NCBI RefSeq assembly: GCF_026343185.1
Contig: NZ_JAPEMA010000001.1
Coordinates: forward strand, 5,890,001-5,954,000
DNA length: 64,000 nt
Origin: Streptomyces sp. NBC_00091
Lineage (GTDB): Bacteria; Actinomycetota; Actinomycetes; Streptomycetales; Streptomycetaceae
Direction of reading: 5' to 3'
The first letter of the stretch is position 1. Each line of letters opens with the position of its first letter. The notes beneath the pieces were generated by a model. That model searched no databases and had not been told where the DNA came from. It saw only the letters and a program-made list of their open reading frames with translations. A program made the position numbers and the translations under genes. This document shows positions 18,105 to 26,731 of this stretch, piece after piece.

Positions 18105-18767
18105 TCAGGCGATGGTGCCCGCCAGGTACCCGTGCAGCGCCCGCTTGAGCTCGCGGACCATCGCCGCCCGCTCGTCGCCCTCGGCCGCGACCACCAGGGG
18201 CACCATGGCCTGGAAGATCTGGATCCCCACGCGGGCCGTGCGCGAACGCTCCTCGGCGGCCAGCCCGGGCGCGCGGGCGCCGATCATCGCCTCGACCCGG
18301 GCCAGCATCGCCGACTGCACGGGCCGGGCCGCGTCGGCGAGGCCCGCGGGCATGTCCGTACGGGCGAAGAGCGCCTTGAAGCCGGGGTTGGCGACGTTGA
18401 AGGCGACGATCGGGTCCACCATCCGGTCGAGCAGCCCCTCGAGGGTCGCGGACGTGAAGTGGGCCTCGTCGAAGGCCTCCTGGTGTGCCGCGCGCAGCTG
18501 GCCGACGAAGCGGTCGGCGAGCGCCTGGGCGATCGCCTCCTTGTTGGAGAAGAACTGGTAGAGCGAGCCGGGGGAGATGCCCGCCTCGGCCGCGATGGCG
18601 ATCGTGGTGGTCTTCTCGTAGCCGGCGCGGGCGAAGACCACCGCCGAGGCGTCGAGGATCTGCGCCATCCGCTGCTCTCCGCGTGCCTGCCGCCGCCGGG
18701 GCGGCGCCCCCTGCGCCGCCCGCGCTCCCCGGCCGCCGGCTCCCGCCGCTTCCGCCGCTTCCGCCAT
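18105..18767 (-). CDS. TetR family transcriptional repressor
   Basis: 220 residues, with GGAGG five bases before the ATG. An Ala/Gly/Arg-rich N-terminal tail of about 25 residues precedes the TetR helix-turn-helix (TTIAIAAEAGISPGSLYQFFSNKEAIAQALA). The C-terminal ligand-binding domain is of normal length. It is divergent from the MMPL transporter gene, with two palindromic sites in between that fit a repressor of efflux. Confidence 0.92.
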   Translation of the reverse strand: MAEAAEAAGAGGRGARAAQGAPPRRRQARGEQRMAQILDASAVVFARAGYEKTTTIAIAAEAGISPGSLYQFFSNKEAIAQALADRFVGQLRAAHQEAFDEAHFTSATLEGLLDRMVDPIVAFNVANPGFKALFARTDMPAGLADAARPVQSAMLARVEAMIGARAPGLAAEERSRTARVGIQIFQAMVPLVVAAEGDERAAMVRELKRALHGYLAGTIA

Positions 18768-18812
18768 GTGGTCCTCCGTCAGATCTCAGCCCGTGGGCAC
18801 CGGTTGAAAATG

Positions 18813-18864
18813 CGAATGATCATTCGTAATCTCGCCCTCGCGACAGAACGCGAATCATCATTCG
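18813..18864. promoter_or_regulatory. Two TetR operators, CGAATGATCATTCG type
   Basis: CGAATGATCATTCG (18813-18826) is a perfect palindrome. CGAATCATCATTCG (18851-18864) is the same with one mismatched pair. They flank the divergent promoters of the tetR and MMPL genes, 38 bp apart. Confidence 0.8.
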
Positions 18865-18888
18865 TAAATCCTATCGGTAGGGGGAACC

Positions 18889-21048
18889 GTGCTCGGCAGG
18901 TTCATCGCGGAGCGGGCGAGGTGGATCGTCGCGGTCGGCATCGCCGCCGCCCTGCTCGCCGGCGCCATCGGCGCCGGAACACTCAACGCGCTCTCGCTCA
19001 ACCGCTTCGAGGCCCCGGGCTCGGAGTCCATGCGGGTACGCGACGTCCTGGCCCGGGACCACGGCATCGGCAGCCCCAACCTGGCGCTGCTGGTCACCGC
19101 CCGCGAAGGCGCCGTCGACGACGAAGCGACCGCCCGGGCCGGCCGGGAACTCACCCGGGAGCTGGCCGCCCACCCCGGGGTCGGCCGGGCCTGGTCGTAC
19201 TGGACCGCCGGCGCCCCCGACACCCTCCGCAGCCAGGACCGCCGCCACGCGCTCGTGCTCGCCTGGGTACCGGGCGACGCCGACCACGTACGGCGCGAGG
19301 TCCTGCCGGAACTGGCCCCCCGGTTCGCCCGCACCACCGCGACCCTCACCGTCGAGGTCGGCGGCGGTGACGAGGTCTTCCGGCAGACCATGCAGCAGGC
19401 CCGACAGGACTTCCTGCGCGCCGAGCTCTTCATCCTCCCCGTGGTGTTGCTGCTGCTCTGGTGGGTCTACCGGCGCATCTCGGCGGCGCTGCTCACCCTC
19501 GGCACCGGGCTGTTCGCCGTGCTCGGGTCGCTCGCGCTGCTGCGCGCGGTGGTCGCCTTCACCGACGTGTCCACCTTCGCCTCCAACATCGCGCTGGTGA
19601 TGGGCATCGGACTCGGCGTCGACTACGGGCTGTTCGTCGTCTTCCGCTACCGCGAGGAGCTGCGGGGCGGGGCGGACGTCGCGGAGGCGGTCGCCCGTAC
19701 GGTGCGGGGCGCGGGCAGGACCGTCCTGTTCAGCGGGGTGACGGTGGCCGCGTCCCTCTCGGTGCTGCTGGCCTTCCCCTTCCCCTTCCTGAGCTCCTTC
19801 GCCTACGCGGGGGTCGCCGTGGTGCTGGCCGCCGTGGCCGGCGCGACCGTACTGCTGCCCGCGGCCCTGGCGCTCCTCGGACGCCGGGTGGAGCGGCGCG
19901 GCCCGGTCCCCGCCGTGACCGACGGCTTCTGGTTCGCGGCGGCGAGGCGGGTGATGCGCCGCCCGGTGGCCTACGGCGGCGCCGCCCTGGCCGTCCTGCT
20001 GCTGCTCGGCGCGCCCTTCCTGGACGTACGGTTCGGCCTGCCGGACGACCGGGTGCTGCCCGCCTCGGCGCCCGCGCGGCAGATGCACGACCGGATCCGG
20101 GCCGGATTCACGGTCGAGGAGGCGGACGCCGTACAGCTGGTCGCGACGGCCGCGGACCCGGCCATGGTGGCCGGGTACGCCTCCGGGCTGTCCCGGATCG
20201 AGGGGGTCGCCCGAGTGGACTCGGCCGCCGGATCCTTCCGGAACGGGCAGCCGGCCGGTCCGGCTCCGGCCGGGGGCTTCACCGCCGCCGGCGGCGGCCA
20301 GCGGATCACCGTACTGCCCACCTCCGCGCGGCTGGAGGCCGACGCCACGGGCCTGGTGCGCGAGATCCGGGCCCTGCCCGCGCCGTTCGCCGTCGAGGCC
20401 GGCGGCTACCCGGCCGAACTCACCGACTACCGCGACGGGGTGACGGACCGGCTGCCGCTGGTCGGCGGCCTGATCGTGATCGTGACCTTCGCCGTGCTCT
20501 TCCTGATGACGGGCAGCGTGGTCGCCCCGCTCAAGGCGACCGTGCTCAACCTCCTGAGCCTGTCCGTGATCTTCGGGGTCCTCGTCCTCGTCTTCCAGGA
20601 GGGCCACCTGTCGGGCCTGCTCGGCTTCACTCCCACCGGGGTGATCGAACCGAGCATCCCCATCCTGATGTTCTGCATCGCGTACGGGCTCTCCATGGAC
20701 TACGAGGTCTTCCTGCTCGCCCGCATCAAGGAGGAGTACGACCGCACGGGAGACGCCCGGGGCTCCGTGCCCCTGGGGATCGCCCGCAGCGCGCCCCTGG
20801 TCACCGCGGCCGCCCTCGTCCTCGCGGTCTCCTTCGCCACCTACGCGACCGGAGAGGTGGTCTTCCTCAAACAGCTGGGCGTGGGCATGGCCCTGGCCGT
20901 GGTGGTGGACGCGACGCTGATCAGAGGCGTGCTCGTGCCCGCCCTGATGGGCCTGGCCGGTCCCGCCAACTGGTGGGCCCCGGCCCCCCTGCGCCGGCTG
21001 CACGACCGCATCGGCCTCTCCGGGAAGGGCCGGCGGGCCGTGTCGTGA
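18889..21048 (+). CDS. MMPL/RND family membrane transporter
   Basis: 719 residues starting at GTG with GGGGGAACC before it. It has two MMPL repeats, each with a large extracytoplasmic loop followed by a group of membrane helices. Family motifs include GIGLGVDYGLFVVFRYREE in the first half and CIAYGLSMDYEVFLLARIKEEYDRTGD in the second, each with the proton-relay Asp-Tyr. It likely exports a lipid or hydrophobic drug and is controlled by the adjacent TetR. Confidence 0.92.
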   Translation: MLGRFIAERARWIVAVGIAAALLAGAIGAGTLNALSLNRFEAPGSESMRVRDVLARDHGIGSPNLALLVTAREGAVDDEATARAGRELTRELAAHPGVGRAWSYWTAGAPDTLRSQDRRHALVLAWVPGDADHVRREVLPELAPRFARTTATLTVEVGGGDEVFRQTMQQARQDFLRAELFILPVVLLLLWWVYRRISAALLTLGTGLFAVLGSLALLRAVVAFTDVSTFASNIALVMGIGLGVDYGLFVVFRYREELRGGADVAEAVARTVRGAGRTVLFSGVTVAASLSVLLAFPFPFLSSFAYAGVAVVLAAVAGATVLLPAALALLGRRVERRGPVPAVTDGFWFAAARRVMRRPVAYGGAALAVLLLLGAPFLDVRFGLPDDRVLPASAPARQMHDRIRAGFTVEEADAVQLVATAADPAMVAGYASGLSRIEGVARVDSAAGSFRNGQPAGPAPAGGFTAAGGGQRITVLPTSARLEADATGLVREIRALPAPFAVEAGGYPAELTDYRDGVTDRLPLVGGLIVIVTFAVLFLMTGSVVAPLKATVLNLLSLSVIFGVLVLVFQEGHLSGLLGFTPTGVIEPSIPILMFCIAYGLSMDYEVFLLARIKEEYDRTGDARGSVPLGIARSAPLVTAAALVLAVSFATYATGEVVFLKQLGVGMALAVVVDATLIRGVLVPALMGLAGPANWWAPAPLRRLHDRIGLSGKGRRAVS

Positions 21049-21085
21049 CCTCGCTCCGGGAGCGCCGCGGGTCGATAGTGGGGCT

Positions 21086-21880
21086 GTGAGCGACTGGTCG
21101 CAGGAATCGGGAGACACGGGCGCGGCCGAGACGGCCGCCTGGTCCGGGAGTGAGGGAGCGCGGGCCTTCGCCGCGCTGGAGGCGGCCACGGACTGGCTGC
21201 TCGGCTATCCGTTCGTCTTCCGGGCCCTGTCCCGCCGGATCGGCGCGGGCGCGGTCCTCGTGGACTACGGATGCGGGCCCGGGAAGGTGGCCGGGCACGC
21301 CGCCCGGCTGCTGGGGGCGCGGGTGGTGGGGGTGGACACCTCGCCCGAGATGCTGGCCCTCGCCCGTGCTTCGGGCACCGGGGCGGCGGAGTACCACCTG
21401 GTCGAGGACGGCCGGGTGGCCGGCCTGGCGGACGGTTGCGCGGACGCGGTCATGTGCAGCCACGTGCTCGCCTCGCTGCCCACCCAGGAGGCGGTGCTGG
21501 CCGTGTTCACGGAGATCCGCCGGCTGCTGCGGCCCGGCGGCCCCTTCGTCCTGCTGGCCACCGATCCCGCCTGCGGCGGCGTGGAGTACGCCTCCCTGCG
21601 GATCGGCGACGACCCGGGCGCGGTGTACGAGCCGGGCCAGGAGCTGACCGTACGGCTGCGGCGCACCGACGGATCCTGGCAGGAGGTGCGCAACCACGCG
21701 TGGCCCGTCGCCCTCTTGCCCGCGCTCCTGGAGCGGGCCGGCTTCCGGGACGTGGTCCAGCAGCACCCGACCGTGGAGGAGGCGCGGGAGGTGGCCGATC
21801 CCGCCCTGGTGCGCAGCCGTCCCTGGACGGCCGAGCGGGCCAGGCCCCCGCTGGTGGTCACCACGGCCCTGGCGGACTGA
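21086..21880 (+). CDS. SAM-dependent class I methyltransferase
   Basis: 264 residues, GTG start. Motif I is VLVDYGCGPGKVAGHAARLL, motif II GVDTSPEMLALARA, and the post-motif region ADAVMCSHVLASLPTQEAVLAVF. This is a Methyltransferase_11/25 fold. No substrate can be predicted. It starts 37 bases after the MMPL gene and may be cotranscribed with it. Confidence 0.88.
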   Translation: MSDWSQESGDTGAAETAAWSGSEGARAFAALEAATDWLLGYPFVFRALSRRIGAGAVLVDYGCGPGKVAGHAARLLGARVVGVDTSPEMLALARASGTGAAEYHLVEDGRVAGLADGCADAVMCSHVLASLPTQEAVLAVFTEIRRLLRPGGPFVLLATDPACGGVEYASLRIGDDPGAVYEPGQELTVRLRRTDGSWQEVRNHAWPVALLPALLERAGFRDVVQQHPTVEEAREVADPALVRSRPWTAERARPPLVVTTALAD

Positions 21881-21923
21881 GCACCGTACCCCCCAGTCCA
21901 AACGTACGTATCTCGGGCGATAG

Positions 21924-21949
21924 TTCGACTTCGGAGATATCCAGTCGAA
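21924..21949. promoter_or_regulatory. Inverted repeat upstream of a secreted-protein gene
   Basis: TTCGACT (21924-21930) and AGTCGAA (21943-21949) are perfectly complementary with 12 bases between. They lie about 85 bases before the next start codon and may be a regulator site. Confidence 0.4.
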
Positions 21950-22032
21950 AGTCAGACAATCCTGTGACTCATATGGCAGCCTGCTCCGCACGGCGAAGCG
22001 CGCAGGGGCGCAGCCGTCACTGGGGAGGTCAT

Positions 22033-22410
22033 ATGCGTGGATCACTGCTGCGTACATCCCGTGCGGTGCTGACGGGTTCGCTGATGGCGCTCGGCGTCGT
22101 CGGCCTCAGCGCCGCTCCGGCCAGCGCCTGGACGGGAGGCAACGTCTGGGTCAACTTCGGCAGCTGGAACTGCCCGGGCGGCGGCTCGGTGGTCGGGGTG
22201 TACTGGGGGGTGGACGCCTACTCGAGCGGCCCGGCCGGCGGGGACTGGGGTGACAACGTCATCTACCCGCGCGTCCGGGTCGGTTCGGGGGCGTACAACA
22301 CCCTGAGCTACCAGACGATGTGCAAGAAGTGGGGCTGGTACACCTACCGCGGTGTGGTGGGCCAGCGGACGCTGACCCCGTACAAGTCGGGGCTGAGCTA
22401 CACCTTCTGA
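22033..22410 (+). CDS. Small secreted protein, unknown function
   Basis: 125 residues; GGGGAGG precedes the ATG. A Sec signal peptide ends near residue 32 (VGLSAAPASA before WTGG). The mature protein is rich in Gly, Trp and Tyr with two cysteines (NCPGGG and MCKKWGW), probably one disulfide. It has no recognised domain. It is followed by a strong hairpin terminator, so it is its own unit. Confidence 0.8.
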   Translation: MRGSLLRTSRAVLTGSLMALGVVGLSAAPASAWTGGNVWVNFGSWNCPGGGSVVGVYWGVDAYSSGPAGGDWGDNVIYPRVRVGSGAYNTLSYQTMCKKWGWYTYRGVVGQRTLTPYKSGLSYTF

Positions 22411-22436
22411 ACGGCCCGCGGGCCGTCCGAGGACAG

Positions 22437-22468
22437 CGGCGGCGCCCCCGGTAACGGGGGCGCCGCCG
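22437..22468 (+). terminator. Strong bidirectional hairpin terminator
   Basis: A perfect 14-bp stem, CGGCGGCGCCCCCG (22437-22450) with CGGGGGCGCCGCCG (22455-22468), closed by a GTAA loop. It separates the plus-strand secreted-protein gene from the converging metI gene. Confidence 0.85.
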
Positions 22469-22488
22469 TGCGCCGCGGGAGGAGGGGG

Positions 22489-23151
22489 TCAGCGCCGCAG
22501 GATCCTGCGCGAGATGCGGTCGCCCAGGAACTGGGCCGACTGCACGAGGACGATCAGGACCAGGACGGTGACCACCATCACGGAGGTGTCGAAGCGCAGG
22601 TACCCGTACGTCATGGCCAGGTTGCCCACCCCGCCGCCGCCGACCGTGCCCGCCACCGCGGAGAAGTCGATCAGCGCGACCAGCATGAAGGTCAGGCCGA
22701 GCACGAGCGGCCCGAGCGCCTCGGGCACCAGCACGGTGAGCAGGATCCGCAGCGGGCCGGCCCCCATCGAGCGGGCCGCCTCGACCACGCCCGGTTCCAC
22801 GGCCAGCAGGTTGGACTCCACGATCCGGGCGATCCCGAAGGTCGCCACCACCGTCATCGGGAAGATCGCGGCATCGGTGCCGATCATGGTGCCGACCACC
22901 GCCCGGGTGACCGGGGCGAGGGCCACGATCGCGATGATGAAGGGGATGGGCCGGATGATGTTGATGAAGGCGCCCAGGACCGCGTGCACGGCCCGGTTCG
23001 GCAGGACGCCGCCCTTGCGCGTGGCGTAGAGGGCGAGCCCGACCGCGAGGCCGCCGACGCTGGAGAGCGCCAGCGTGATCAGCACCATGTAGACGGTCTC
23101 GCCCGTCGCGTCGAGGACCTTGGGCCAGAAGGTGCTCCAGTCGGCCTTCAC
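22489..23151 (-). CDS. metI: Methionine ABC transporter permease MetI
   Basis: 220 residues with about five membrane segments; the GTG start overlaps the metN stop (GTGA). The MetI-type sequence is clear: INIIRPIPFIIAIVALAPVTR, and the EAA loop EPGVVEAARSMGAGPLRILLTVLVPEALGP that contacts the ATPase. AGTVGGGGVGNLAMTYGY is a further MetI hallmark. It forms the membrane channel of the methionine uptake system encoded by metQ, metN and metI here. Confidence 0.95.
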   Translation of the reverse strand: MKADWSTFWPKVLDATGETVYMVLITLALSSVGGLAVGLALYATRKGGVLPNRAVHAVLGAFINIIRPIPFIIAIVALAPVTRAVVGTMIGTDAAIFPMTVVATFGIARIVESNLLAVEPGVVEAARSMGAGPLRILLTVLVPEALGPLVLGLTFMLVALIDFSAVAGTVGGGGVGNLAMTYGYLRFDTSVMVVTVLVLIVLVQSAQFLGDRISRRILRR

Positions 23152-24218
23152 CGGACACCCGCCTTCCCGGCAGCGGCGGGCAGGGCGAGGCCGGCGGCGA
23201 CGGCCTCGACCGCCGCCCGCTCGCCCCGCAGTTCGAGGGTCACGCTGCCCAGCGGGCGCCCGCGCACCTCGCCGACCCCTCCGTGGACGAAGGCGAAGTC
23301 GACGCCGTGCTCGCGCAGCAGGGGCGAGAGGCCGTCCATGACCGGGGCGCCGTCGACCACCGGCACCGTGACCAGGTGCCCGGGATGGCGGGCGCGCAGC
23401 CGCTCCAGGAGCGGGCCGTCCGGCTCGCTGTGCAGGGCGGAGCGTACGAAGGCGGCCGTGGTGCGGTGGCGCGGGCGCGCGAAGACCTCGTACACCTCGC
23501 CGCTCTCCACCACCCGGCCGTCCTCCATGACCGCCACCCGGTCGCACAGGGTGCGTACGACCTCCATCTCGTGGGTGATCAGCAGGATGGTGACGCCCAG
23601 TTCGCGGTTGACCCGGCGCAGCAGGGCCAGTACCTCGCCGGTGGTCTGCGGGTCGAGGGCGGAGGTGGCCTCGTCGCACAGCAGCACCTTGGGCCGGGTG
23701 GCGAGGGCGCGGGCGATGCCGACCCGCTGCCGCTGCCCGCCGGAGAGCTGTTCGGGGTAGCGCCCGCCGTGCCCGGAGAGGCCGACGAACTCCAGGGTCT
23801 CCTCGGCGCGGGCCCGGGCGGCCGTGCGGTCCAGGCCGGCCAGGCGCAGCGGGTAGAGGACGTTGCCGAGGACGGTGCGCGAGCGGAAGAGGTTGAACTG
23901 CTGGAAGATCATGCCGATCTCCCGGCGGACGGGCCGCAGCCGGCGCTCGCCGAGGGCGGCCAGGTCGTGGCCGTCGACCAGGACGCTGCCGGAGGTGGGC
24001 TCCTCCAGGCCGTTGACCAGGCGCAGCAGTGTGGACTTCCCGGCTCCGCTGTGGCCGACGACCCCGAAGACACGGCCCGCCTCCACGGTCAGGCTCACGT
24101 CGTCCACGGCGACGCTCCCGCCCGGGAACTCCTTGCGTACGCCGCGCAGTTCGATGGCCGGGTGCGTGGCGGGCGCTTGCGTGGCGGTCGCGGCGGTCGT
24201 AGCCGTCGTAGCGGTCAC
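23148..24218 (-). CDS. metN: Methionine ABC transporter ATP-binding protein MetN
   Basis: 356 residues. Walker A is GHSGAGKSTLL, the signature LSGGQRQRVGIARAL, Walker B KVLLCDEATSALD, and the switch His is in LLITHEMEV. A C-terminal NIL domain of about 80 residues, which senses methionine, follows the ATPase. The start overlaps the metQ stop and the end overlaps metI, giving a tightly coupled metQ-metN-metI operon. Confidence 0.95.
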   Translation of the reverse strand: MTATTATTAATATQAPATHPAIELRGVRKEFPGGSVAVDDVSLTVEAGRVFGVVGHSGAGKSTLLRLVNGLEEPTSGSVLVDGHDLAALGERRLRPVRREIGMIFQQFNLFRSRTVLGNVLYPLRLAGLDRTAARARAEETLEFVGLSGHGGRYPEQLSGGQRQRVGIARALATRPKVLLCDEATSALDPQTTGEVLALLRRVNRELGVTILLITHEMEVVRTLCDRVAVMEDGRVVESGEVYEVFARPRHRTTAAFVRSALHSEPDGPLLERLRARHPGHLVTVPVVDGAPVMDGLSPLLREHGVDFAFVHGGVGEVRGRPLGSVTLELRGERAAVEAVAAGLALPAAAGKAGVR

Positions 24219-25096
24219 CGTGCCAGCTGCTTCGTGATGCGGGCGAGCTCGGCCCGGAGCTCGGTGGCGGGCAGCTCGATGTGGTGGGCGGTGCCGTTGC
24301 TGGTGCGGCGGACCTCGTCCTGGACGGCCTTCGACGCGTACAGCTTCACGATCTTCGCGTAGTCGGGGTCGTCCTTGCGGTCCGCGCGGGCGGCGATCAC
24401 GTTGAGGTACGGAACGGCCTGCGCACTGGCCGGGTCGTCCTTGAACAGTGCGGTCCTGGCGTCGATGCCGGCGAGTTCGGCGACCCCGTCGTTGATCACC
24501 GCGGCGTCCGCGTCCTTGAGGGTGCGCGGGGTCTGCTGGGCGTTCACCGGGGTGATCTTGATGTGTCTGGGGTTGGCGGTGATGTCGTCGGGGGTGGCGA
24601 AGAGCCCGGCGTCCTTCTTCAGTTCGATGACCTTGGCCTGCTCCAGGACGCGCAGCCCGCGGCCCTGGTTGGCGGGGTCGTTGGGCAGGGTGACCGAGGC
24701 GCCCTCGGGGAGGTCGGCGAGCTGCTTGTGCTTGCCGGAGTAGAGGCCGAGCGGCACCACCGTGGTCGCGGCGATGGGGGCGATGTCGGTCCTGTTCTCG
24801 GTGTTCGACTGGGCGAGGAAGACCAGGTGCTGGAAGGCGTTGAGCTCGATGTCGCCGGCGCTGAGCGCCTTGTTGGGCAGCGAGTAGTCGTCAAAGACCA
24901 CCGGCTCGACGATGAGGCCCTCCTTCTTGGCCTCCTTCGCGAGGATGTCCCACTCGGGGGAGTTGCCCGAGACGCCCACGCGGATGCGCTTGCCGTCCGA
25001 GTCCCCGAGCCCGCAGCCGGAGAGGAGCAGCGCGAGGGCGGTTGCGGTGGTGGTGAGGGCGAGCGCGGTACGGCGGCGCGGTGATACAGCAGACAT
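24215..25096 (-). CDS. metQ: Methionine-binding lipoprotein MetQ
   Basis: 293 residues. A lipoprotein signal ends in LLLSGC with the lipidated Cys28. The NlpA/MetQ domain shows EWDILAKEAKKEGLIVEPVVFDDY, LSAGDIELNAFQHLVFL and DPANQGRGLRVLEQAKVI. It binds methionine outside the membrane and delivers it to MetI-MetN. I see no SAM riboswitch in the 118 bases upstream. A small hairpin at 25181-25196 (GATCGT-ATTC-ACGATC) is the only structure noted there. Confidence 0.94.
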   Translation of the reverse strand: MSAVSPRRRTALALTTTATALALLLSGCGLGDSDGKRIRVGVSGNSPEWDILAKEAKKEGLIVEPVVFDDYSLPNKALSAGDIELNAFQHLVFLAQSNTENRTDIAPIAATTVVPLGLYSGKHKQLADLPEGASVTLPNDPANQGRGLRVLEQAKVIELKKDAGLFATPDDITANPRHIKITPVNAQQTPRTLKDADAAVINDGVAELAGIDARTALFKDDPASAQAVPYLNVIAARADRKDDPDYAKIVKLYASKAVQDEVRRTSNGTAHHIELPATELRAELARITKQLAR

Positions 25097-25214
25097 CGTG
25101 GGATCCAGTGGTAGAGGAACGCGTCAAGCGAGGTACCTCTGAACAGTAGGCATGGATCCCGATATTGACTTGATATGAAAGATCGTATTCACGATCCTGC
25201 AACGAATGAAAGGT

Positions 25215-25604
25215 TCAGGGTGTCGGCGGGTAGTTCTCGTCGAGCACCGCACCGAAGAGGGTCGACACGTCGCGGGAGCTCAGGCCCTGCTCGCGCGCCT
25301 CGCGCATCCACTCCCCGAGGCTGGTCCGCAGCGGGGATTCCGGGGCCGTCTGCGGGGTGGCCAGCGAGCGGGTGATGAAGGTGCCGGAGCCCTGGCGCAC
25401 CTCGACGAGGCCGGACCGCTCCAGTTCGCGGTACGCCTTGAGCGTGGTGTTCGGGTTGACCTTCGTGGTGGCGGCAACTTGCGCCGCCGTGGGCAGCTTG
25501 TCGCCCTCGGTCAGCGCCCCCATGCGCAGGGCCTGCTCCACCTGCTGGACGATCTGGAGGTAGGCGGGCAGGCCGCTGCGGCGTTCGATGCGGAACACGA
25601 CCAC
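25215..25604 (-). CDS. GntR family regulator, YtrA subfamily
   Basis: 129 residues. The GntR winged helix (LPAYLQIVQQVEQALRMGALTEGDKLPTAAQVA) is followed by only about 50 further residues, the short effector region typical of YtrA regulators that control ABC transporters. It lies downstream of an ABC exporter pair on the same strand, separated by a hairpin, and probably represses that operon. Confidence 0.9.
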   Translation of the reverse strand: MVVFRIERRSGLPAYLQIVQQVEQALRMGALTEGDKLPTAAQVAATTKVNPNTTLKAYRELERSGLVEVRQGSGTFITRSLATPQTAPESPLRTSLGEWMREAREQGLSSRDVSTLFGAVLDENYPPTP

Positions 25605-25642
25605 GGTGCCGCCTCCTTGATCGTTCGGGGTGTCGTTTTCAG

Positions 25643-25683
25643 CCTAGGGGGTGTCCGGCCCTGATCCGCCGGACACCCCTAGG
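25643..25683. terminator. Hairpin between the ABC permease and gntR genes
   Basis: CCTAGGGGGTGTCCGGC (25643-25659) pairs with GCCGGACACCCCTAGG (25668-25683), leaving one bulged G. It could end most transcripts of the ABC operon before gntR, or help set their ratio. Confidence 0.6.
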
Positions 25684-25699
25684 GGGTGGGTGATCCGGT

Positions 25700-26731
25700 T
25701 CAGAGCGCCGACTGCCGGGTCCAGCGCAGGAAGGCGCCCACGAGAAGCGCGCTCAGCCCCAGGAAGACCCCCGCGGCGGTCCACTGCATGCCCGCCATCT
25801 GGCCGTGGTCGAAGTACTCCCAGACCGAGTTGACGATCCCGAGCGAGGCCCGGCAGCTCTCGGGCGAGGTCTCGTGCACGCAGGTGCCCCAGCCGTAGAG
25901 CTTGCCGGAGGCGGTCCCGATCCACTGGTCCACCTGTACCGCGTGCTCGAGCGCGGCCGGCTGGGCGCCGCCCAGCGGATAGGCGAGCATCCGGGGCGTG
26001 GCGAGCCGCTCCCGGAGCAGCCCCGCCCCGAACAGGGCGGTGCCCGCGATCACGAAGGTGGCCGTCATGGCCGGGACGGCCCGGCGGGCCAGCGCCCCGG
26101 TCATGATGCCGAGCGAGGTGGTGAACAGGGCCGTGGCCACCAGGACCGGGCCGGTCGCCTCGAACACCGAGCCGTTCAGCCAGTCTTCGGGCGCGAGCGG
26201 TCCGACGGAGTGCCACCACCAGGAGTAGAGCAGGCTCAGGATCAAGGTCGGGACCGCCGCCAGGACCAGGGCGAAGCACAGCTTCCACAGCAGCCAGCGG
26301 CTCCGGGGGACGGACTGGGTGGTGACCAGCCGCGCCGTTCCGTGCTCCTTGTCGGCGGCGATCAGCGGGGCGCCGAGGAACACGCCGAGCAGCAGCGGCA
26401 GGTAACCCAGCCAGCTGCCGAAGGAGTTGAGGTCGTTGGCGGCCCGGTTGTACACCTCGCCGTCGATGGGCCGGGCGGACGTGGCGTGCCAGCCGGTGGC
26501 GTGCAGGGTGTCCAGCATCGCGGCGCGCTGGTGGACGATGAAGGCCGCGCCGATGAGGGTCACGGCGGCGCAGGCTATGAGGGCGGTGCGGTGCTGGTGC
26601 ACCAGGAGCCAGGCGAGCCCGCGCAGCCGGCGGGGGCGGGCGGCTGCGGTGTCCTGGCGGGGGGCGGCCGGGTGGCGGGCGGCCTCGTGGGGGGTGGCCG
26701 GGCTGGGCGTGGCCGGGCTGGGCGTGCTCAT
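25700..26731 (-). CDS. ABC transporter permease (ABC-2 type)
   Basis: 343 residues with a Pro/Ala-rich cytoplasmic N-terminus of about 40 residues, then six membrane segments (for example TALIACAAVTLIGAAFIV and LPLLLGVFLGAPLIAADKEHGTARLV). The AADKEHGT segment is typical of YtrC/D-like ABC-2 permeases. The start overlaps the ATPase stop codon (ATGA). The cargo is unknown. Confidence 0.87.
   Translation of the reverse strand: MSTPSPATPSPATPHEAARHPAAPRQDTAAARPRRLRGLAWLLVHQHRTALIACAAVTLIGAAFIVHQRAAMLDTLHATGWHATSARPIDGEVYNRAANDLNSFGSWLGYLPLLLGVFLGAPLIAADKEHGTARLVTTQSVPRSRWLLWKLCFALVLAAVPTLILSLLYSWWWHSVGPLAPEDWLNGSVFEATGPVLVATALFTTSLGIMTGALARRAVPAMTATFVIAGTALFGAGLLRERLATPRMLAYPLGGAQPAALEHAVQVDQWIGTASGKLYGWGTCVHETSPESCRASLGIVNSVWEYFDHGQMAGMQWTAAGVFLGLSALLVGAFLRWTRQSAL

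Noticed and set aside
25097..25214. SAM riboswitch upstream of metQ
   Set aside because: The 118-base region has only a short GATCGT hairpin; the multi-helix SAM aptamer pattern is not visible.
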